A stretch of 64,000 nt of DNA, taken from CAVWZH01 sp963765285 (GTDB taxonomy: Bacteria; Acidobacteriota; Terriglobia; Terriglobales; Acidobacteriaceae). The stretch is from NCBI GenBank assembly GCA_963765285.1, contig CAVXVR010000008.1:351147-415146 (forward strand), in the 5' to 3' direction. The position numbers and the translations under genes were made by a program. Shown one piece after another: positions 18,128 to 27,537 of the stretch. Under the pieces are notes generated by a model, which saw nothing but the letters and a program-made list of their open reading frames with translations, searched no databases and was not told where the DNA came from. Each line of letters opens with the position of its first letter. Position 1 is the stretch's first letter.

Positions 18128-21100
18128 ATGGCTCTAACTCCCGGCACAAAACTCGGTTCCTATGAAATTCAGTCCCCGCTGGGCGCAGGCGGCATGGGAG
18201 AAGTCTATCGCGCCACCGACACGAAGCTTGGCCGCGACATCGCGCTCAAAGTGCTTCCCGCGGAGATGGCACGCGATCCCGAGCGGTTGGCGCGCTTTCG
18301 CCGCGAGGCTAAAGCGCTTGCCCAGCTCGACCATCCGAACATCGTCACGATTTATTCGGTGGAAGAATGCGCCGGCATTCATTGCCTGACCATGCAGCTC
18401 GTCGAAGGGCAGCCACTCGACCGGCTGATTCCGGCGGGCTGGACTCGCAGTCGAGCAGATCGTCGAGATTGCCGGTGCACTGGCCGAGGCGCTGGCGGCG
18501 GCACACGAAAAAGGCATCGTGCATCGCGACTTGAAGCCCGCCAATGTCATGGTCTCGAACGCAGGGCCGCGTCAAGGTTCTGGACTTCGGGCTGGCAAAA
18601 GACGTTGGCGCGTCCGACCCCGCCGACGCCACGCTGACCTCAGACCACCGCACGCAAGCAGGCATGGTGATGGGGACTCCGGCCTACATGTCTCCCGAAC
18701 AGACCTCGGGCCGCCCGCTCGACCATCGCACCGACATTTTTTCTCTGGGCGTCGTTCTTCACGAGATGGCGACGGGACAGCGTCCCTTCGAGGGCAGCTC
18801 CTCCGCTGAACTGGTCTCTGCGATTCTGCGGGACACTCCGCCGTCGGTCACAGAACTTCGTCCCGATCTGCCCGGTGATCTGGCACGAATCATCCGGCGC
18901 TGCCTGGAGAAAGATCCGAGCCACCGGCTGCAGACGGCACGCGATGTCGGCAACGAATTTCGGGACCTGGCACGAATCGGCACTCGCCCAACGCCAGCCA
19001 CCGGCTCGATTTCGCCGTTGAGACCCGCTGCCGCATCGGACTCGGGTGCCGCACGTGCGGATGAAGGCTTCTGGGTGGCCGTGTTGCCGTTCAAGCACGG
19101 CGGGAGCAGTGCAGATCTTGCCGCCCTTGCGGATGGCCTGACCGACGACACCATTACCGGCCTGTCGAAGTTTTCTTATCTTCGCGTCATTGCCCGCAGT
19201 TCGTCGTCGCGTTACGCGGGGCAATCTGTGGACGTCCGCGACGCCGGCAAAGAACTCAGTGCGCGATATGTAATGGAGGGGACGCTGCGTCAAGCGGGCA
19301 GCCGCTTACGGCTCGCCGTGCAGCTGGTGGATACGGTTTCCGGAGCGCATCTTTGGGCCGACAACTATGAGCGGGCCTTCAGCCCGGAGACGATCTTTGA
19401 ATTGCAAGACGACCTGGTTCCGCGAATCGTCTCCACGGTCGCCGACATGAACGGCGTTCTACCCCGAAGCATGAGTGAGGGCTTGCGCAGCCAACCTCCT
19501 GAGCAGCTGAGCCCCTACGAGGCTGTGCTGCGCAGTTTCGCTTATACCTATAGTGCCACGCCCGAGGAACTGGCTGCCGCCCGGTCAGGACTGGAAGAAG
19601 CGGTGCGCAAGGCCCCCGCCTATGCGGATGCCTGGGCGATGCTTTCGTTTCTTTGCGGCCAGGATTATGTGCATGGGTACGAGCTTCAAGCCAATGCGTT
19701 AGAGATAGCGGCTTCCGCCGCACGGCGGGCGGTTGCGCTGGGCCCTTCCAATCATCTGGCCTATTTCAGTCTGGGCCAGGCGCTCTGGTGCCAGAAAGAT
19801 TACGATTCGTTCCGCGATGCCGCCGAGCGCGCAGTCCTGCTCAACCCGATGGACGGTAACTCGGTTGCCTATCTCGGTGAGTTGCTGACCTATGCCGGCA
19901 GCGCGGAGCGCGGCATGCAACTGGTCGAACGGGCCAAGCAGCTCAACCCCAATCATCCGGGATGGTACTGGTTCGCCGATTTTTACCAGGCATACTCTCA
20001 GGGCGACTATCGCGATGCATTCAGTTTCGCGCTCAAAGCCAAGCTGCGGGGCAATCCGCTTGCGCCCATGTTCCTTGCGGCGGCCTGCGGGCAGCTTGGC
20101 GACGTCGATGGCGGCGCAACCGCAGTCTCTGACCTGCTGAAATTCCGCCCTGAACTCCCTGCATTGATCCGCAAGCAGGTTGCTAAAGTCTGGAACGCCG
20201 AGTACAGCGAACGCTTCCTCGAGGGGTTGCGAAGGGCCGGCGTGGAGATTCCGGAAGTCGCCGCGCAGCAGAAGACTCTCAACCTCTGCTTCCAGCTTAG
20301 GGAAGACGCGCGATTCGGGAGCCTCTCGATCCGACGAAGGCTTCTGGGTCGCTGTGTTGCCTTTCAAATACGCGGGCACGAGCGCCGAACTGAAAGCTCT
20401 GGCGGATGGCTTGTCCGAAGAAATCGTTACTGGCCTGTCGCGCTTCTCCTATCTTCGTGTGATCGCCCGCGGCTCGACCGCGAAATATTCTGGCGAGACC
20501 GGAGACGTCCGCGCCATTGGTGAAAAACTCGGCGCTCGCTTTGTGATGGAAGGCAGCCTGCGGCAGGCGGGGACGAAGCTTCGCCTGGCAGTGCAGCTTC
20601 TCGATGCCGACTCCGGCGCGCATCTCTGGGCGGAGAATTATGAACGCACGTTCAGCCCAGAGGATATTTTTGCCCTGCAAGACGATCTTGTCCCACGCAT
20701 CGTCTCCACCGTCGCCGATCAGCGCGGCATTTTGCCTCGCCGGATCAGCGAAGAGCTGCGCAGCAAGAACGAAGAGGACCTGACCCCGCATGAGGCGGTG
20801 CTTCGCTCCTTCAGTTTTCTCGAGCGCATCAGCCCTGCGGAACACGCCACCGTGCGCCGTATCCTGGAGCGCGCCGTGGAGCAGGCCCCCGACCAGGCTG
20901 ACGCCTGGGCGATGCTGGCCTTCATGTACGACACGGAGTTTGCCGACGAATTCAATGCCCGGCCCAATCCTCTGGAGCGCGCGATGGCTGCGGCACAACG
21001 CGCCGTGGATCTGGCCCCCACGCATGCCCTCGGCCACTACGCGCTGGCCTTCACCTACTTTTTCCGCAAGGAGTGGAGTTCCTTTCGTGCCGCCGTGGAA

Positions 21101-21544
21101 CAGGCCGTCGCACTCAATCGAATGGATGGATCGGTCCTCGGCTTGCTCGGTCTGCTCGTGCACCACTCCGGCGAGATGGAGCGGGGTACGCAGATGGTCG
21201 AAGCCGCCATGCAGCTCAATCCACACTATTCACCGGTGTTCCGCGTGCCTGCGTTCCTGAATGCATATTTTCAAGGCAAGTACGCCGAGGCGAATGAGAT
21301 CGCGGTCCGCATCAACATGCCCGGCTTTTTTCACGCGGTTGCGGTGCGAGCCGCAGCGCTCGGTCAGCTCGGCCAGCGCGAAGCCGCGCAGCGAGCCGTT
21401 CAGGAATTGCTCGCCCTCCGTCCCGACTTCGCCGCGTCGGTGCGCCGCGACTATGCCAAGTGGTGGAACCCCGAGCAAGTCGAGCACCTGATCGAGGGCC
21501 TGCGGAAGGCCGGGCTCGAGGTGAGGGAAGAAATCCAGAAGTAG
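18128..21544 (+). pseudogene. Ser/Thr protein kinase with two tandem TolB/FlgO-like plus TPR modules (frameshifted)
   Basis: As sequenced the frame breaks three times. Each break is restored by removing one base: near 18440 (GGCTGGACTC), near 18566 (AGGGCCGCG) and between about 20270 and 20330. Restored, it gives about 1138 residues. A Hanks kinase comes first, with GAGGMGEVYRA, ALKVLP, HRDLKPANV, DFGLAK and GTPAYMSPEQ. Two homologous effector modules follow (19060-20260 and 20330-21544), each starting DEGFWVAVLPFK, running through a TolB/FlgO-like domain (YVMEGTLRQAG, GAHLWADNYER) into TPR-like helices. No membrane segment is seen, unlike the kinase at 52839. Whether the breaks are real or sequence errors is open. 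Confidence 0.8.
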
Positions 21545-21620
21545 CGCCTCTGGGTTGGTGACGTCACAACCTGGGCCGACCCATTCTTGCTTTTGATTTT
21601 TCTCGACTTAATTCCAGATG

Positions 21621-21793
21621 AGGCTGCCCCACCCTCTGCGGTTTTCAGAGGGTGGGAATTGATGCAGCCTGCATCGCGCAGGTTTTACTATTCGTTCGTC
21701 TTTTACTCGACGCACCATGGATAAGATCAAAATCTGAAAAGGGTGAGAGCATCGTCTCCCACCCTCTGAAAACCGCAGAGGGTGGGGCAGCCT
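21621..21793. repeat. Perfect 37-bp inverted repeat made of two self-pairing hairpins
   Basis: Arms at 21621-21657 and 21757-21793 are exact reverse complements over 37 bp. Each arm also folds on itself through CCCACCCTCTG/CAGAGGGTGGG, so it can form either two small hairpins or one long one. The 99-nt centre is AT-richer and has no ORF. The outer GTGGGGCAGCCT end recurs at 23757-23768. The rest of the 21545-21967 gap shows nothing else except a CTGAACCCTTTCGG-type remnant. Confidence 0.75.
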
Positions 21794-21955
21794 GAGTTGG
21801 TTTGTGGAAGAGTGGGCAACCCCATAACGGAGCTTCGCTCCTGAACCCTTTCGGCTTCGCTCAGGGCAGGCTGGCGAGGGCGCCCGTTCCTACACATGAT
21901 CACCTTTGCGATGATCTATTCCGCGCTTGAGTGGGCCACGGGTCGGGCTTCGCGC

Positions 21956-21961
21956 TAGAAT
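21956..21961 (+). promoter_or_regulatory. Start-proximal -10 box (TAGAAT) of the histidine-kinase operon
   Basis: TAGAAT followed by exactly 6 nt and the ATG at 21968, which would put the first transcribed base on the start codon. Confidence 0.55.
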
Positions 21962-21967
21962 CCTTCC

Positions 21968-22873
21968 ATGCGTATTACCAGCCGCCGCAAGGCGATCGCT
22001 TTTTTCGTCGTGCTGGGCGTGTGCCTGGTAGCGCTGGCGGCTGCGCTCAACGTTGGCTGGATCATTCTCAATTGGCGCGAAGGCGTCCTCCTCTTTCTGG
22101 GAGTGATTTTCTTCGGCTTGCTCATCGCCGGGCTGATCGTCAATACCAGCTTTCTGGTGCGCGAGATTCGCCGCAATGAGCAGCACGATAGTTTCATCAA
22201 CGCCGTCACCCACGAACTGAAGACGCCGATTGCTTCCATCCGGCTGTACTTGCAGACGCTCGAGCGCCACGATGTCGATGAAGCCCGCCGCCGCGAATTC
22301 TACCGGCTGATGCTCGATGACACCGACCGCCTGCTGGGAACTGTCGAGCAGGTGCTGAAAGCCGGCGAGGCCAGTCAAAAGAAACAAAATGTGCGCGCGC
22401 CGGTGGATTTTGGCCAGCTCGTCCGCGAGTGCGTCGACGTGATCCGCGCCAGCTATCATCTTCCTGCCGAAGCCATGCGCTTTGAACAAAATCTTAATGG
22501 CAGTGCGAGCGCCCAGGTGATGGGAGATTGCGAAGAGCTGCGCACCGCAGTTGCCAACGTGCTCGACAATGCCGTCAAGTATTCTGGCGAGCGGGTGGAT
22601 ATTTCGGTGCGCCTCGGCAGCCCGGACGAAAAACACATCGCGCTCAGCGTACAGGACAATGGAGTCGGCATCCCCAAAGACGAACTGAAGCGCATTTTCA
22701 AACGCTTCTACCGTGTTCCCGGCCGCTCCCGAAGTAAAGTGAAGGGCACGGGGCTGGGACTTTTTATTGTGCGCACCATCACCCGCAAACACGGCGGGCG
22801 CGTGTTCGCAGAAAGCGGCGGCGAGGGCCGCGGCGCCACGCTGGTCATGGAACTGCCACGGAGACGGGCATGA
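21968..22873 (+). CDS. Sensor histidine kinase
   Basis: 301 residues. Two transmembrane segments (about 9-33 and 39-65) are separated by only a few residues, so there is almost no periplasmic sensor loop. The dimerisation/phosphoacceptor motif HELKTP has the phospho-histidine at H82. The ATPase domain shows the N box (ANVLDNAVKYSG), G1 (VQDNGVGIP), the F box (IFKRFYRV) and G2 (GTGLGLFIVR). It probably senses within the membrane or through a partner. It overlaps the response-regulator gene by 4 nt (ATGA), so the two are translationally coupled. Confidence 0.93.
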   Translation: MRITSRRKAIAFFVVLGVCLVALAAALNVGWIILNWREGVLLFLGVIFFGLLIAGLIVNTSFLVREIRRNEQHDSFINAVTHELKTPIASIRLYLQTLERHDVDEARRREFYRLMLDDTDRLLGTVEQVLKAGEASQKKQNVRAPVDFGQLVRECVDVIRASYHLPAEAMRFEQNLNGSASAQVMGDCEELRTAVANVLDNAVKYSGERVDISVRLGSPDEKHIALSVQDNGVGIPKDELKRIFKRFYRVPGRSRSKVKGTGLGLFIVRTITRKHGGRVFAESGGEGRGATLVMELPRRRA

Positions 22874-23646
22874 GCCGCGTACTCATCGTCGAAGACGAAG
22901 CCCATCTGGCGAACGGGCTGCGTTTCAATCTGGAAGCCGAAGGCCACTCGGTCGAAATTGCCGGCGACGGCGAAAGCGCGCTCGGACTTATGCTTCGCGC
23001 GGACGAAACGAAATCAGAGAAGCGGCCGGATTTCGACATCGTTGTGCTCGACGTCATGCTTCCCGGGAAAGACGGCTTCAGCGTGGTGAGCGAACTGCGC
23101 GCCGCCAGGAACTACGTTCCCGTGCTCATGCTCACGGCGCGCGGCCGCCCGGAAGATGTGCTTAAGGGTTTCGCCTCCGGCGCTGATGACTATCTTCCCA
23201 AGCCCTTCGAATTACCGATTCTCATTGCTCGTTTGCAGGGGCTTCTGCGACGGCGGGTGTGGATGCGCGAGAGCCAGGCTCCCGCGACTGCGTCTACCGC
23301 TCCGCCGACCGAAGCAGCCGTCGCAGAAGACGACGTATTCACCTTCGACGGTCGCGTCATCGACTTCGGCAAACTCGAGTTGCGGACCGACGCGAATACC
23401 ATTCGTCTTACATTGATGGAAGCCGAGCTGTTACGTTACCTCGTCGGCAATCGCGAAAGGATTGTCTCGCGCAAGTCTCTGCTCGAAGAAGTCTGGGGGC
23501 TGCACGAGGACACCGACACGCGCGCGATTGATAATTTCGTCGTCCGCCTACGCCGCTACATCGAAGACGACCCCGCCGAACCCCGCCATCTGCTGACCGT
23601 GCGCGGCGTGGGCTACCGCTTCGTGGCCGAGCCAGAGAAGAGCTGA
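22870..23646 (+). CDS. OmpR/PhoB-family response regulator
   Basis: 258 residues. The receiver domain has the acidic pocket (VEDE), the phosphoacceptor D61 in VVLDVMLPGKDG, the MLTARG threonine and the LPKPFE lysine. A linker of about 50 Ala/Pro-rich residues leads to a winged-helix domain (LTLMEAELLRYLVGNRERIV ... TRAIDNFVVRLRRYIEDD ... VRGVGYRF). It should be phosphorylated by the overlapping upstream kinase and act as a transcription factor. The target is unknown. The neighbouring ABC/STAS operon lies convergently downstream. Confidence 0.93.
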   Translation: MSRVLIVEDEAHLANGLRFNLEAEGHSVEIAGDGESALGLMLRADETKSEKRPDFDIVVLDVMLPGKDGFSVVSELRAARNYVPVLMLTARGRPEDVLKGFASGADDYLPKPFELPILIARLQGLLRRRVWMRESQAPATASTAPPTEAAVAEDDVFTFDGRVIDFGKLELRTDANTIRLTLMEAELLRYLVGNRERIVSRKSLLEEVWGLHEDTDTRAIDNFVVRLRRYIEDDPAEPRHLLTVRGVGYRFVAEPEKS

Positions 23647-23661
23647 TTCCTCTCCACCCTT

Positions 23662-23768
23662 GTCATTCCGAGCGCCGGTTTTTGGCGCGAGGAATCTGGG
23701 TTTCGCCGGCCTGATGCCATCGTCCGTGGTGCCCACGCTTCGAAAATCGCGAAGCGTGGGGCAGCCTC
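23662..23768. repeat. Single hairpin repeats of two families (GTCATTCCGAG- and CCCACGCTTCG-type)
   Basis: 23662-23700 starts GTCATTCCGAGCG and ends GAGGAATCTGGG, with a GCGCC/GGCGC stem between: the second flank type of the variable-stem family. 23736-23763 is a separate hairpin (CCCACGCTTCG / CGAAGCGTGGG) whose outer end GTGGGGCAGCCT matches the 37-bp repeat at 21793. Both lie between convergent genes. Confidence 0.6.
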
Positions 23769-23800
23769 GGTCGTGCCGATGCAAAGGTAGACTGTCCAGC

Positions 23801-24511
23801 TTACTGCTGGTGCGCCGAAGCCTCAGCCGCCAGTTGGCGCAGCACGCTCAGAAATAGCGCCGCGGCCCGTTCGTCCGAGACAGCTTCCAGAGGAATAGTC
23901 GCCGCCAGGTGCGGCGATTGGGAACGGAAGCGGACGCTCACCAGATTGTGTCCCCGCGAAGTGATGAGCGTGTTCACCACCGGAGTCAGTTCATTCGCCC
24001 ACTGCGAGCGCGTGGTCAGCACCACCGGCCCCGGCCGCGAAACTTCCCACGGCGGAGATCCGGACGAAATCCGCGTGTGCGGCTTCGAAATCCAGCGGTG
24101 GCGAAAGACCTCCAGATGGAACACGGGCGCGTAATCGAGGTCGGCCTCAAAGGTAAGGGTTTCTTTGTGTCCGCGCCACATGCTAAAGAGCCACCTTAAG
24201 GGGATGGGCCGGGGCCGCAAACGGATCACCACGCGCGCATTTTCAAACCAGTGTGCCCCGAATCCGAGCCGGGCTTGGAGGTTGCAAAATCCCAGCCAGC
24301 GGGTCTCGACCACCTCAGCGCGATTGGAGCAGGCCAGCGCCACATGACGCAGCGCCAGATCGCCCCGGCGGCGGTTATAGCGCGCGAAATAGGCAAACCA
24401 AAGGCCGAGAAGAACGGCTGAGATGACCACGCTGCTGAGCGCCAGGAACCCCACGGAATCCTCAGATGCCAAAATAGTACGACTTGTTACACCGGAAGAG
24501 CAATAGCCCAT
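23801..24511 (-). CDS. Membrane-anchored protein of unknown function
   Basis: 236 residues with one clear transmembrane segment near the N-terminus (FLALSSVVISAVLLGLWFAY), then a Tyr/Arg-rich juxtamembrane stretch and a soluble domain of about 170 residues rich in beta-type alternation. I recognise no family. It begins 21 nt after the stop of the ABC ATPase on the same strand, so it is probably the last gene of that operon. Unlike its upstream partners it has an unbroken frame. Confidence 0.6.
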   Translation of the reverse strand: MGYCSSGVTSRTILASEDSVGFLALSSVVISAVLLGLWFAYFARYNRRRGDLALRHVALACSNRAEVVETRWLGFCNLQARLGFGAHWFENARVVIRLRPRPIPLRWLFSMWRGHKETLTFEADLDYAPVFHLEVFRHRWISKPHTRISSGSPPWEVSRPGPVVLTTRSQWANELTPVVNTLITSRGHNLVSVRFRSQSPHLAATIPLEAVSDERAAALFLSVLRQLAAEASAHQQ

Positions 24512-24532
24512 CCGGCTAAAAGGACGAGGCTC

Positions 24533-25347
24533 TCAAACATACTGTTCGGCCAGCATCTGGGCAGCGCTTTCGTCCAATTGTTCGGCGCGCCGCACCTCTT
24601 CAAAGCGTGCCAGCAAGTCATCGGGCCGCAGCCGCCGTTTTTCGGCGCCTTGAAAATCGTGGATGATCTGGCCGCGGTGCATCATGATCAGGCGGTCTCC
24701 CAGACTTGCCGCCTGATGCATGGAGTGCGTCACCATCAAAGTGGTGAGCTTGTCACGCGCAATCACCTGCTCGGTCAGCGCGATCACCAGGTCCGCGCTT
24801 TTGGGATCGAGGGCCGCGGTGTGCTCGTCCAGCAGAAGCAGTTCCGGACGCAGCCAGGTGGCCATGAGCAGCGTGAGCGCCTGCCGCTGTCCTCCGGAGA
24901 GACTGCCGATGGCGTTCTCCAGCCGGTCTTCGAGCCCCATATTCAGGCGGCTGACCTCGTCGCGCATTCTCGCCACCAGCGACTCCTTCAATCCCCAGCC
25001 GAGGCCCCGGCCGCGGCCGCGGCGCGCGGCGAGGCTGAGATTCTCCTCGATGGTGAGGCTGGGCGATGTGCCGCTGAACGGATTCTGAAACACGCGCCCG
25101 ATCAGCGAGGCGCGCGCATGCTCGGGCCAGCGCGTCACGTCGCGCCCCGCCAGCCGGATGGTTCCTTCGTCCACCAGAAACGTTCCGGCGACAGCATTCA
25201 GCAGCGTGGATTTTCCCGAGCCGTTGGTTCCGATGATGATGACCCAGGAACCAGCGTCGAGCGTCGAGGTTCACGCCGCGCAGCGAGCGAACTTCGTTCG
25301 GTGTTCCTGGATGAAACGTCTTCGAGATATCCCTGGATCTCAAGCAT
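24533..25347 (-). pseudogene. ABC transporter ATP-binding protein (frameshifted)
   Basis: The start ATG at 25347 overlaps the permease stop by 8 nt. Two single-base insertions break the frame: one in the first five codons (restoring MLEI-RDISKTFHPGTP), and one just before Walker A near 25250. Restored, it shows GTNGSGKST (Walker A), a Q-loop FQNPFSGTSPSLTIEENLSL, the signature SLSGGQRQALTLLMA, Walker B LLLLDEHTAALD and the VTHSMHQA switch. This is the energy-coupling subunit of the importer encoded upstream, similar to ATPases paired with TrpX-type binding proteins. All motifs are intact apart from the indels. Confidence 0.85.
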
Positions 25348-26289
25348 GCGCGCTCCGCAGCCGCTTCTTGCGCAGGAATTGCGGCACGATGAGAGCGCAG
25401 AAGACGAACACGGCCGTGATCAGTTTCAGGTCGTTGGGATTGAGTCCCCACCGCAAGGCCACGGCCACCAGCAAACGGAAGAGCACCGAGCCCATCACCG
25501 CGCCGACAATCGTCATGCCCAACTGGTTCGTCCCCACCAGCGCTTCGCCGATGATGACGCTGGCCAGTCCCCACACCACCATGCCGATGCCCATGCCCAC
25601 GTCCGCGAATCCCTGATACTGCGCCAGCAAAGCTCCGGAGAGCGCCACGAGGCCGTTCGAAATCGCCAGCCCGAACACGATCATGTTCGCGTCGTTGACG
25701 CCCAGCGCCCGGATCATCTGCACGTTGTCGCCGGTGGCTCGCATGGCCATGCCGAGATTGGTGCGCAAGAACAAATACAGCAACACGCCGGTCAGCGCCA
25801 CCGCCAGCGCGACCGCGCCCAGCACCGACGCGTCGCGCACGCTGACTTCCCAGCCCGGCCAGGCCGAAGCTGGTGGCTCCTCGCATCAGCTTCACTCCGA
25901 TCTGCTCGGACTGCGTCGCAAGCGTGGTCACCGAGAGCAGCGGAACATTGCTCTTGCCCATGATGTGCAGGTTGATGGAATAAAGCGCGGTCATCACCAG
26001 GATTCCCGAAAGCAGCGAGTTGATCTTGAAGCGCGTATACAGCGTGCCGGTGCAGGCTCCCGCCAGCATTCCCGCGCCGAAGCCGGCCAGCGATGCCAGC
26101 GGCGGGCTGGTACCGTGCACCATGCAGCGTCGCGGCGACGGCTGCGCCGAGAGTGATCGATCCATCGGCGGTGATGTCGGGAAACGCAAAAATCCGGAAG
26201 CTGATGAACACGCCCAGCGCCAGCAGCGAGAGAATGAACCCAATCGTGAACGTGCCAATCAGAAGATTCATGTCCGTTGCACGTCTCAT
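25340..26289 (-). pseudogene. ABC transporter permease, BPD_transp_2/LivH-like (frameshifted)
   Basis: Begins MRRATDMNLLIG at 26289, with a 4-nt ATGA overlap onto the STAS gene. Two single-base insertions (near 26130 and near 25860) split it into three frames. Restored, it gives a polytopic protein of about 315 residues, with FTIGFILSLLALGVFISF, TADGSITLGAAVAATL, MTALYSINLHIMG, LGMAMRATGDN, LVGTNQLGMTIV and VFCALIVPQFL. The family is that of branched-chain-amino-acid-type and TrpY-like importer permeases. The substrate is unknown. Confidence 0.82.
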
Positions 26290-27528
26290 CGGATCTCCGA
26301 CGCCGCGCCGATCCAGCACGCGCCGCGGACAAACTCGCTCTGCTGCGGCCCGGCCGCTTCGCGGTCATCGGTCAGCAGGTGCAGCACGCCTTGCAGACTC
26401 TCTGTCTCGAATAAAGTGGTGACCGTGGCTTTCAGATCGATGCTCTCCCTTCTTGAGCGGACGATAGGAAAATGCCGCCGCATGAAAATGCCCCGACGGC
26501 CACGGCTCAGCTCCCAGTGGCCGAAGCATGGTAGCCAGCGGCGCGCATTCGGAACTGGCGGCGACCCCTGAAACCAGGGCCAGCGATCGCGAGTAAAGCC
26601 GTTCCGTGGAGAACGACAGCCAGGAGCGCACCTCGGGATATTGAAACGGGGCGCCGTTCACTGCCGGTGGCAGCAGCCGGAGAACGGCGAAGCGCGGCCC
26701 CCACCAGTCCTGCCGATTCCACTACCATCACCATTCCGATCACCGGCGCGCCCGAAATCTCCAAGCGCGGTGCGCACGAATTCGGCCAGCGAAATGGGAG
26801 TCTCGGCGGCTGGCGGTTTCGAATCGCATCAGGTGCGTGAATCCGCCTTCGCATCGCAGCCCGTAAAGGACGTTCATCTCCGGCACCAGGTCGCCGCTCG
26901 AGACCATGAAATCCGGCACATTGGTTCCATCGGTCGGCAGATAAGCCGCCGAGCCACCGACCGCCAGGAATTCACCGAAACGCGCGTCTGCGCATCCTCA
27001 AAGCCATCGCCGAACGCTCCCAGACCGAACCCGAACGTGGTCGCCGGAAACGCGACCATCCGGCAATCCTCGGCAGCGAAGCGGCAACCCTTCAGCAAAT
27101 CCGGGTCGCCGATTCGTTGGCAGATCAGTGGCTTTTGCCGGAAAGCACTCCATGACTTCGAACGATCCCGCTGGAGTCGAAAAACGGCGTACTTCCATCT
27201 TGCGTGGCGCAGGAACGGCCGGAGCCCTCTCGGAAAGCAGGATGGTCGAAAGCCGGCAGAGATCCAGCACCTGCTTCACCCGCTCCGAAGGGCTGGTGAC
27301 CACGAAGCTGCCGCCAATGCCTTTTAGTTGGGTGTGAAATGCCACCAGCAATCCGACACCGGCAGAACTCAGAAAAGAAATCTCAGACAGATTCAGACGA
27401 ATGCCGTGCGCTCCGCCGCGGATTATTTCTTCCAGGTTGCGGCGCAGGTGCTCGGTCCAATAGTTGTCGAGGCGGCCCTTTACCTTGACTTCGAGCGACT
27501 CCCCGAGTTGCTGTGTGACGATCTCCAT
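26286..27528 (-). pseudogene. STAS-domain protein with large unknown C-terminal domain (frameshifted)
   Basis: Residues 1-100 are a typical STAS/anti-sigma-antagonist fold: VKVKGRLDNYWTEHL, the GIRLNLSEISFLSSAGVGLL switch region with the candidate phospho-serines, and GSFVVTSPSERVKQVLDL. About 310 further residues follow in alternating frames (GEFLAVGGSAAYLPTDGTN, ISLAEFVRTALEISGAPVIG, VVESAGLVGAALRRSP, LFETESLQGVLHLL). I do not recognise that domain. Six breaks are needed: five single-base insertions, plus one that is a lost T near 26978 or two extra bases. It starts 9 nt after the binding-protein stop and overlaps the permease start by 4 nt. Confidence 0.72.
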
Positions 27529-27537
27529 GGCAGGTTG

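Noticed and set aside
20297..21226. 309-codon minus-strand frame inside the first kinase gene
   Set aside because: Antisense shadow of the second TolB/FlgO-TPR module, which matches the first module in protein sequence.
21890..22792. 300-codon minus-strand frame opposite the histidine kinase
   Set aside because: The plus strand carries all histidine-kinase boxes; the antisense frame has none.
24578..25963. 461-codon plus-strand frame opposite the ATPase and permease
   Set aside because: His/Gln/Arg-rich antisense shadow with no domain, lying over recognisable ABC genes.
24753..26258. 501-codon minus-strand frame across the ABC operon
   Set aside because: Only two short stretches of it match the permease and ATPase; the rest is Arg/Gly-rich out-of-frame sequence created by the single-base insertions.
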